Both the position numbers and the translations under genes were made by a program. A stretch of DNA of 10,662 bases from Microcystis aeruginosa W13-11 (GTDB lineage Bacteria > Cyanobacteriota > Cyanobacteriia > Cyanobacteriales > Microcystaceae): the NCBI GenBank assembly GCA_009995705.1, contig JAADBR010000142.1, positions 1 to 10,662 on the forward strand, in the 5' to 3' direction. Position 1 is the stretch's first letter. The number at the start of each line of letters is the position of its first letter. The notes below the pieces were generated by a model. The model was given only the letters and a program-made list of their open reading frames with translations, ran no database searches and was not told the DNA's origin. This document shows positions 6,456-10,662 of the stretch, piece after piece.

Positions 6456-7010
6456 ATGCGTTCTCCCCAATTAATTGTTCTATTGCTCGGTTTATCCCTT
6501 CTCCCCAGTATCTCCCCCCCTTTTGTCCATGCTAATCCCTCGATAGTGCCGGTAAAACAATCGAGTAATCGCGATTGGGGACAAAAAATCAGTGAAGCGG
6601 AAATTAAAGCAATGATTCAAGACATTGAAACCGCTATTAAAGATAAAAATATCGCCCTAATCCTCAAACACTATGCCCCGTTTATTTCCTCGCAATTGAC
6701 CATTAAAACCAATGCTAGTACGGAAATTTTTGAGTTAGATGGCATCACGGAACATAAAGTATTTTTAGAGGAATCCTACAAAAATATTAAAAGTATAGAG
6801 GTTCTTTCTGAGAATTGGGATGTGGATATTCTTGCTAATAACGAGATGGCGATTATCACTCGCGAGCGGGTAGTCAATATTACCAACACCGAGGGTGATA
6901 ACTATATAGTTGCATCGGAAGCGGTGGCTAAAGTCGCTCCCATCGACGGCAAATTGAGGATATTTTCCATTCAAGAAACCGCCGAAGTGGGACGCAGACC
7001 AAAAAAATAA
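6456..7010 (+). CDS. Exported protein, probable NTF2/SnoaL-like fold
   Basis: The product has 184 residues and I do not recognise a named family. Residues 1-26 form a signal peptide (MRSPQLIVLLLGLSLLPSIS, cleavage likely after VHA), so it is periplasmic or outer-membrane-facing. The mature part opens with helices (SEAEIKAMIQDIETAIKDKN), then a KHYAPFIS segment and alternating beta strands ending in GKLRIFSIQET. A helix pair followed by a curved sheet of this kind suggests an NTF2-like cone fold with no visible catalytic set; this is inference from pattern. No Shine-Dalgarno site precedes the ATG at 6456, but the signal peptide fixes the start well. Its stop codon (7008-7010) directly abuts the stop codon of the convergent gene. 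Confidence 0.7.
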   Translation: MRSPQLIVLLLGLSLLPSISPPFVHANPSIVPVKQSSNRDWGQKISEAEIKAMIQDIETAIKDKNIALILKHYAPFISSQLTIKTNASTEIFELDGITEHKVFLEESYKNIKSIEVLSENWDVDILANNEMAIITRERVVNITNTEGDNYIVASEAVAKVAPIDGKLRIFSIQETAEVGRRPKK

Positions 7011-7328
7011 TTAACTTCTCCGGTTGGGACTGGACCAACCCGACTCCCGCCGTCTTCTTCCCTCGATAAAACCGTCATCGTAGTCTCTGGAATTGCGCGG
7101 ATTATCATAGCGGGCAAAGTTAAAACCGTCCTCTAGTCCGCGCTGAAATTCTTGCTCTGGTGGCACAAATCGATAACGTTGTCTATTATCCTGTACCGCT
7201 CGGTTGATTAACAAGGCCCCCGCTCCAATACCAACGGCCTCACCAAAAGTTAAAGACCTAGCATAATTGATGTTAATTGTCAAGAGAGTTGTTGTTAAAA
7301 TTAAGGCTTTTCCCCAATGTTGACTCAT
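7011..7328 (-). CDS. Small exported hypothetical protein
   Basis: The product has 105 residues and no recognised family. Residues 1-23 make a signal peptide (MSQHWGK, then ALILTTTLLTININYA). A short Gly/Ala-rich helix follows (AVGIGAGALL, 31-40). The C-terminal half is strongly charged: FQRGLEDGFNFARYDN, then DYDDGFIEGRRRRE, two related blocks of the form G-x-x-x-G-F/aromatic with Asp and Arg. The start at 7328 is well supported by AAGGAGG, 5 bases from the ATG. An in-frame ATG at 7430 would overlap crtR and lacks such a site, so I reject it. It lies 98 bases downstream of crtR on the same strand and could be co-transcribed. Its 3' end meets the convergent gene with no spacer. Confidence 0.7.
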   Translation of the reverse strand: MSQHWGKALILTTTLLTININYARSLTFGEAVGIGAGALLINRAVQDNRQRYRFVPPEQEFQRGLEDGFNFARYDNPRNSRDYDDGFIEGRRRRESGWSSPNRRS

Positions 7329-7426
7329 AAAATCCTCCTTCAAAAAATCAGGTTGACAACAAAACCAGTACAGATACCGACTCCCCAAAATGAAAACTTT
7401 GTACCTCATCATTACGATAAGTGAGA

Positions 7427-8317
7427 TCAAGAAGTTTTAGAAGAATGGGAGTGAAGGCGAATACCTAGGAAGACATCGTAGAGAAAACTCCAGAAATTCT
7501 TACCTTGCAGTAGGCCTAAAGACTGTTCACACTCTTTTGCGTCTAAAAGCGGTTTAGTGGCATAGTATGCCGGTTGGTATTTGTACCAGGGAATCGACGG
7601 CCAAAGATGATGCACGAGATGATAATTCTGCCCTAAAATCAGCAGATTTAACAGGGGACTGGGGTAAACTCGGGCATTTTTCCAACGATTACGCTCTTGG
7701 AAAGGACGATGGGGGAGATAATCAAAAAATAAACCGAGGGCAATTCCCACCACTAAAGCGGGAACAAACCAAAAATTCATCACATATCTGATAAAACCAT
7801 ATTGACAGGCGACGATGACTATGGTAGCAACAAAAAGACGACTGAGGAACCATTCCAGCAGTTCGTATTTTCGCCAGAGTTGCCGCTTAAAAAAGAAGAT
7901 TTCGTGATAAAAAAATCTGGCCGCAATCATCCACAACGGCCCACCAGTGGAGACAAAATGATCCGGATCATTTTCGGGATCGTTAACGTGAGCGTGGTGC
8001 TGTAAATGGACTCTAGTGAAGACCGGAAAGGCAAAACCGAGCATTAAAGCACTGCCATGACCTAAAATAGCATTAAATACCCGATTCCTATGGGCAGAAT
8101 TATGAGAGGCATCGTGGATAACTGTCCCCGATAAATGTAAAGCGAGGACATTAGCACTAAAACAAATCCAGTCCGGCCAGGACCATAGCCAATAGCCACA
8201 GGTAGATAGGGTTATTAGACTCAAGGCACTGAAAAACATGGTAACGTTTGGGTTGAAGCCCCCCGGTGCTTTTAAATACTCTTTGGGGACTGTCAGCAAC
8301 ATCTCGGCCGACTGCAT
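7427..8317 (-). CDS. crtR: Beta-carotene hydroxylase, CrtR type (fatty acid desaturase superfamily)
   Basis: The product has 296 residues. CrtR is a membrane di-iron enzyme that hydroxylates the beta-ionone rings of beta-carotene to zeaxanthin and acts in myxoxanthophyll formation. It belongs to the desaturase-like family, not the CrtZ family. All three histidine clusters are present: HDASH (68-72, with His76), HLQHH (104-108) and HLVHH (233-237). Long stretches such as PGGFNPNV, DWICFSANVL and VNDPENDPDH match what I remember of Synechocystis CrtR. Hydrophobic segments lie at about 25-47, 50-66, 84-100, 160-180 and 183-199. AAGGAG lies 11 bases before the ATG, slightly long but acceptable. 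The next gene upstream on the strand is the antitoxin-like gene, 149 bases away, so crtR probably has its own promoter. Confidence 0.95.
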   Translation of the reverse strand: MQSAEMLLTVPKEYLKAPGGFNPNVTMFFSALSLITLSTCGYWLWSWPDWICFSANVLALHLSGTVIHDASHNSAHRNRVFNAILGHGSALMLGFAFPVFTRVHLQHHAHVNDPENDPDHFVSTGGPLWMIAARFFYHEIFFFKRQLWRKYELLEWFLSRLFVATIVIVACQYGFIRYVMNFWFVPALVVGIALGLFFDYLPHRPFQERNRWKNARVYPSPLLNLLILGQNYHLVHHLWPSIPWYKYQPAYYATKPLLDAKECEQSLGLLQGKNFWSFLYDVFLGIRLHSHSSKTS

Positions 8318-8361
8318 TATGGGTGTTGCTCCTTATTGTGTTCGCTTTACTGGCGTAAATT

Positions 8362-8367
8362 ATCATA
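8362..8367 (-). promoter_or_regulatory. Possible -10 element of crtR
   Basis: On the minus strand TATGAT, within GTATGATAAT, lies 45 bases upstream of the crtR ATG. I see no -35 element with standard spacing; TTACAA at 21 bases is the nearest. This fits an activator-dependent or weak promoter. Confidence 0.3.
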
Positions 8368-8466
8368 CTACGGCTTTTTCATAAAGTTTTGTAACATTAT
8401 CTTAATTAATCTAAAGTTATGAGGAAAGTAAGGATTTGTTATATGGTTCCCGCAGGAAAAGCGAGG

Positions 8467-8844
8467 CTACAAGAGAAAATCACGGGCGCTTAACGCCAGT
8501 TTCGCCCTTAAACGATTAAAAAATTCGGCTAGAGACTCGGCTTGAGAAGAAGCGATCGCCTGTTTCCCCCCTATCACCGATTCTACTCTATCCCGATCGC
8601 CGAAAATATCGACAAGACACTCCCTATCGATATCGAACTCATGCAGTAAAGATTCTAACGTAGCGGTAGGATTTGTTCGGGCGATCGGATAATGTTTGCG
8701 CTCGTATTCTTCCACTAATAACACCAGTAAATCGAATAATAGTCCTTCGTCATTGATTAACTCCCGTGACATCATCCCTTCAATTATGCTTAAAAATCGC
8801 TCGTATTCTTGCGCGTTATTAAATCGAACCCCAGAAAAGCGCAT
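8467..8844 (-). CDS. HigA-type antitoxin / HTH regulator (COG5499-like), no toxin adjacent
   Basis: The product has 125 residues. The N-terminal half is helical (EYERFLSIIEGMMSRELIND, then LLFDLLVLLVEEYERKHYPI), as in HigA-like antitoxins that bind a RelE-fold toxin. The C-terminal part (about 63-110) is a helix-turn-helix: LESLLHEFDIDRECLVDIFG, then VESVIGGKQAIASSQAESLA, matching the usual 'gkr.is..qa..La..f' pattern. Such proteins neutralise HigB and repress their own promoter. Normally higB precedes or follows directly. Here neither the 101 bases upstream nor the 149 bases downstream encodes a toxin, so it appears orphan. The C-terminus is full length, and a HIP1 site lies inside the gene. 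AGGG ends 2 bases before the ATG, a weak start signal. A 60-base repeat starts 20 bases upstream. Confidence 0.75.
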   Translation of the reverse strand: MRFSGVRFNNAQEYERFLSIIEGMMSRELINDEGLLFDLLVLLVEEYERKHYPIARTNPTATLESLLHEFDIDRECLVDIFGDRDRVESVIGGKQAIASSQAESLAEFFNRLRAKLALSARDFLL

Positions 8845-8854
8845 CGCCCTGAAT

Positions 8855-8929
8855 CCCCAATCAAGTAATCAATAGCTAGATGAAGTATAAGAAATACAAA
8901 TAACAAAATCCTTGACAAAATGATTGGGG
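8855..8929. repeat. Inverted repeats flanking copy A
   Basis: CCCCAATCA (8855-8863) and TGATTGGGG (8921-8929) are perfect 9-base inverted repeats that bracket copy A of the direct repeat. Copy B lacks a comparable pair. Confidence 0.5.
8864..8923. repeat. 60-bp direct repeat, copy A
   Basis: This segment matches 9920-9979 in the same orientation with one mismatch in 60 bases (C at 8897, T at 9953). It ends 20 bases upstream of the antitoxin-like gene. On the minus strand it contains TATACT (8889-8884), a possible -10 box. On the plus strand it contains TTGACA (8912-8917). Confidence 0.9.
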
Positions 8930-8948
8930 TTGCTGACAATCCCAATCA
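8921..8948 (-). terminator. Hairpin terminator of the PR-like protein gene
   Basis: A 12-bp stem with one G-T wobble and a 4-base loop overlaps the stop codon of the minus-strand gene (8946-8948). On the minus strand ATTTTG follows the stem, a short U tract. The right arm of the inverted repeat flanking copy A forms part of this stem. Confidence 0.5.
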
Positions 8949-9602
8949 CATAGGATTGGGCATTCTACTGGTTAACTTCATCAAAAATTGATGAGTATCA
9001 AAATAATGCTCGACAGACTCAAGTTTCAACTCCTCTGTGACTTTTGCCAGGCTAAGTCCAACAATTTCAACTGTTTCTCCCGTGGGTTGATGTGTTTGAT
9101 AGTTACCCTTAAAAGTTCCCCAATGTCTCCATTTAAAGACGACGTTGGGAGGACCTGCCACAACTTCGATCAACTCCCAGTGAAAACCATCTGGGAAAGC
9201 AGCGTGGAAGAGATTGTAAGAAGATTCAAAGGTTTCATTAGAAGAACTGTATTGATCTGAATCTCCAAGAAATAGGTTATATGTTCCTTGCTCTACAATA
9301 TCTTCAGCAGTATACTCTTTGCCTCCATTAGTACTCATGCGGAATTTACCTTCCACCACAGAAAGCCACTGTTGAGGATTAGTCTTAAATGTTGCCTCCA
9401 TTTCAAAAGTTTTCACCAGATTATGTGCGATCTGATTTAGAGATTTTTCGGCGTGATTAAATTTTCGTTCCTTTTCCAGATATCTATTGGTGTGCGAATA
9501 ATCTGGACGATCTCCATAGCGCCATTGAATTTCATCAGCCTTGTTAATAACTTCTTCGCGATCTTGTACCCAAAGTGGCAAATTTTGGTCTTCACTCATC
9601 AT
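8946..9602 (-). CDS. NTF2/SnoaL-like protein resembling plant 'pathogen-related protein'
   Basis: This soluble 218-residue protein has no signal peptide. Its pattern agrees with the plant pathogen-related protein family first described in barley: a W-R-Y/F-G-x-P motif (27-32), a K-T-x-E-M-E helix (64-69), A-F-P-x-G-F (135-140), and a conserved A-G-P-P with F-K-W/F-R-H-W-G (149-162) followed by G-x-x-x-x-H-x-P-x-G-x-x-V-E-x-x-G. The fold should be a SnoaL/NTF2-like cone. The biochemical role is unknown in plants as well. The match is from memory. MM at the start gives two possible ATGs, 9602 and 9599; AGAGG lies 7 bases ahead of the first. Downstream is a hairpin that overlaps the stop. It is flanked by the two copies of the 60-base repeat, along with the small gene at 9729-9866. 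Confidence 0.75.
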   Translation of the reverse strand: MMSEDQNLPLWVQDREEVINKADEIQWRYGDRPDYSHTNRYLEKERKFNHAEKSLNQIAHNLVKTFEMEATFKTNPQQWLSVVEGKFRMSTNGGKEYTAEDIVEQGTYNLFLGDSDQYSSSNETFESSYNLFHAAFPDGFHWELIEVVAGPPNVVFKWRHWGTFKGNYQTHQPTGETVEIVGLSLAKVTEELKLESVEHYFDTHQFLMKLTSRMPNPM

Positions 9603-9632
9603 TAAATTACCTCTTGACTATTATGCCGATTA

Positions 9633-9660
9633 GCTTACTCTAAGCAGACTCCTTTGAGTC
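9633..9660 (-). promoter_or_regulatory. Two adjacent small hairpins in the leader of the PR-like gene
   Basis: GCTTA-CTC-TAAGC (9633-9645) and GACTC-CTTT-GAGTC (9647-9660) are separated by one base. Both lie 31-58 bases ahead of the start at 9602. They could be operator half-sites or leader structure. The stems are only 5 bp each. Confidence 0.3.
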
Positions 9661-9728
9661 AAGTATTCAGCACCAACAACAAACGTTTCCATCATTATTT
9701 ATAGCTCTAATCTTCTGCCCCGACTCAA

Positions 9729-9866
9729 TCAGTAACAAATCTTAGCTAACCGCTCGAATGTAAATCCCCGTGTATTTAAAGAAATCGCCTCGAACATCGT
9801 TTTTTCAGGTTTCTCGCTCGGTTCGGGGACGATTTCCGAGTCATCCAAAACAGTCACCCGTATCAT
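9729..9866 (-). CDS. Small hypothetical protein, 45 residues
   Basis: The frame starts at an ATG preceded by AGGAAGG at about 5 bases, one of the best ribosome binding sites in the window. It begins MIRVTVLDDSEIVPEPSEKP and ends NTRGFTFERLAKICY. It is acidic in the first half, with a TRGF-F-R motif near the end. From memory, similar TRG(F/W)xFxR endings occur in small cyanobacterial antitoxin-like proteins, but I cannot name a family. It may be a small complete gene or the 5' part of a broken one. The 60-base repeat copy B begins 53 bases upstream. It precedes the PR-like gene on the same strand by 126 bases. Confidence 0.45.
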   Translation of the reverse strand: MIRVTVLDDSEIVPEPSEKPEKTMFEAISLNTRGFTFERLAKICY

Positions 9867-9919
9867 CTTACCTTCCTATCGAGAAGAATATCGGGGGGAA
9901 CGCTCACCTGACCGTATCG

Positions 9920-9979
9920 AGTAATCAATAGCTAGATGAAGTATAAGAAATATAAATAACAAAATCCTTGACAAAATGA
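9920..9979. repeat. 60-bp direct repeat, copy B
   Basis: This is the partner of 8864-8923, with 59 of 60 bases identical and the same orientation. It lies upstream of the 45-residue minus-strand gene, as copy A lies upstream of the antitoxin-like gene. The possible minus-strand -10 box TATACT is at 9945-9940. A short hairpin, TGACA-GGTAT-TGTCA, overlaps its right end (9977-9991), where copy A also has a hairpin. Confidence 0.9.
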
Positions 9980-10009
9980 CAGGTATTGTCAGCAAATTCA
10001 ATTCAGAAT

Positions 10010-10132
10010 ATGCCCCTTAAACAATCCCTTGACCAACCCCTCACCCTCGCACCAGTTGCGATCGCAATTGCCCGATTTACCGATTTATCCCCCAACGCGA
10101 TCGAGCAATTACAAAGACAGCAGCACAATTAA
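10010..10132 (+). CDS. Possible small ORF, 40 residues
   Basis: An ATG at 10010 opens 40 codons: MPLKQSLDQPLTLAPVAIAI, then ARFTDLSPNAIEQLQRQQHN. The composition looks protein-like and a HIP1 site is inside. No ribosome binding site precedes it and no family is recognised. It could equally be a fragment of a lost gene. It is convergent with the NHL-repeat gene. Confidence 0.25.
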   Translation: MPLKQSLDQPLTLAPVAIAIARFTDLSPNAIEQLQRQQHN

Positions 10133-10148
10133 AGCTTTTAACCGCAAA

Positions 10149-10188
10149 GGGTGGGGAATTAGGTAAATTTCCGACCATCTCCCCACCC
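10149..10188 (-). terminator. Hairpin terminator of the NHL-repeat gene
   Basis: GGGTGGGGA and TCCCCACCC form a perfect 9-bp GC-rich stem around a 22-base loop, 10 bases past the stop of the minus-strand gene. A short TTT follows the stem on that strand, so termination is plausible though not textbook. Confidence 0.5.
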
Positions 10189-10197
10189 CAAGCGCGA

Positions 10198-10662
10198 TTA
10201 ACGACGTTTAGCGAGGCGACGCACCACTAAACCACCCCCTAGTACCCCTAATCCGATAATACCAGAAGGTTCGGGAGTGGACACCGGCGGCTGACTTTGG
10301 CTGAATACCTGTACGCGATTGTTGCGAGCATCAGCCACATAGATATTACCACCGCCATCGACGGCAATACCGACGGGGATAAAGAACTCACCGTCCCCCG
10401 AACCTCCGCTACCGAAAGCGGACTGGAAGACACCATTAGAGTTGAATACCTGTACGCGACTGTTGAACGTATCAGCCACATAGATATTACCACCGCTACC
10501 GACCGCGATACCGTTGGGGAAACTGAACTCACCGTCCCCCGTACCGAAGCTACCGAAAGCGGACTGGAAGACACCACTAGGGTTGAATACCTGTACGCGA
10601 CTGTTGAACGTATCAGCCACATAGATATTACCACCGCTACCGACCGCGATACCGAAGGGTAA
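10198..10662 (-). CDS. C-terminal part of NHL/beta-propeller repeat protein with PEP-CTERM signal
   Basis: The frame is open to the right window edge, so the 5' end is missing; the last 154 residues are present. Three successive units carry the NHL pattern G-I-A-V-G-x-G-G-N-I-Y-V-A-D-x-x-N-x-R-V-Q-V-F and are joined by GVFQSAFGS-x-G-x-GDGEF linkers. The full unit is 47 residues, or 141 bases. NHL units build beta-propellers used for binding; no enzyme residues are seen. The end is a PEP-CTERM sorting signal: TPEPS, a Gly/Leu-rich hydrophobic segment (GIIGLGVLGGGLVV) and a basic tail (RRLAKRR). This signal directs export and processing by an exosortase, usually for surface or extracellular proteins. 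Units 2 and 3 are almost identical in DNA. Confidence 0.88.
   Translation of the reverse strand, partial: LPFGIAVGSGGNIYVADTFNSRVQVFNPSGVFQSAFGSFGTGDGEFSFPNGIAVGSGGNIYVADTFNSRVQVFNSNGVFQSAFGSGGSGDGEFFIPVGIAVDGGGNIYVADARNNRVQVFSQSQPPVSTPEPSGIIGLGVLGGGLVVRRLAKRR
10421..10662 (-). repeat. 141-bp near-identical tandem coding repeat
   Basis: A unit at 10421-10561 is followed in register by a second from 10562 to the edge. Over the first 92 bases they differ at only two positions. The preceding unit (10301-10420) is clearly more divergent. This indicates recent duplication or gene conversion within the gene. Confidence 0.85.

Noticed and set aside
7329..7430. A longer start for the small exported protein
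   Set aside because: It would overlap the end of crtR and hide the signal peptide, while AAGGAGG marks the internal ATG at 7328.
8912..8940. A plus-strand promoter (TTGACA, 17 bases, GACAAT) in copy A
   Set aside because: It overlaps the terminator hairpin and no plus-strand gene follows. Copy B does not conserve the -10.
8845..8945. A HigB toxin upstream of the antitoxin-like gene
   Set aside because: The gap is about 100 bases, filled by the repeat and a hairpin, and encodes no RelE-like segment.
10248..10662. Long open frames on the other strand and in a second frame of the NHL-repeat gene
   Set aside because: The repeat unit is a multiple of three and highly uniform, so all frames repeat without stops. 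Only the NHL frame has recognised motifs and a sorting signal.
10198..10662. CRISPR-like regular repeats
   Set aside because: The period is 141 bases, the units are coding throughout, and there are no unique spacers.

Overview
The window looks like chromosomal DNA of a unicellular or colonial cyanobacterium, most likely Microcystis or a close relative. The octamer GCGATCGC (HIP1) occurs seven times, far above the chance expectation of about 0.2. The gene set includes a CrtR-type carotenoid hydroxylase, an HhoA/HtrA protease, a TPR-containing Ser/Thr kinase and a PEP-CTERM protein. The genus call is an inference from style, not a database match.

Left part (1-1607): the first 58 bases hold the start of a minus-strand gene that leaves the window. 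A decayed plus-strand DUF4351-type gene (121-385) follows. Next is a complete minus-strand MlaE-family lipid ABC transporter permease. The 400-base gap behind it contains a strong AT-rich hairpin and several smaller inverted repeats.

Centre-left (1608-5929) is an envelope and signalling block. It has a minus-strand Ser/Thr kinase with one membrane segment and ten TPR units. Divergent from it are an exported glycine-zipper protein with a VirB10/TrbI-like pattern and an HhoA-type S1C protease with a PDZ domain. The kinase has Asn where the catalytic-loop Lys normally sits.

Centre (5930-8317): a 526-base gene-poor stretch holds a degenerate heptanucleotide array that begins inside the protease stop region, and a cluster of three palindromes. 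Then come two small exported proteins whose stop codons abut with no base between them, and crtR, encoding beta-carotene hydroxylase.

Right part (8318-10662) is accessory in character. An orphan HigA-type antitoxin gene has no toxin beside it. A minus-strand gene encodes an NTF2/SnoaL-like protein that resembles the plant 'pathogen-related protein' family. A 45-codon small gene has a good ribosome binding site. A near-identical 60-base direct repeat lies upstream of both the antitoxin gene and the 45-codon gene and may carry their promoter. The right edge is the C-terminal part of an NHL/beta-propeller repeat protein with a PEP-CTERM sorting signal. Its 141-base repeat units are nearly identical.

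I found no tRNA, rRNA, CRISPR array or intact transposase. The most distinctive signals are the duplicated 60-base upstream module, the plant PR-like protein, and the structured intergenic regions.
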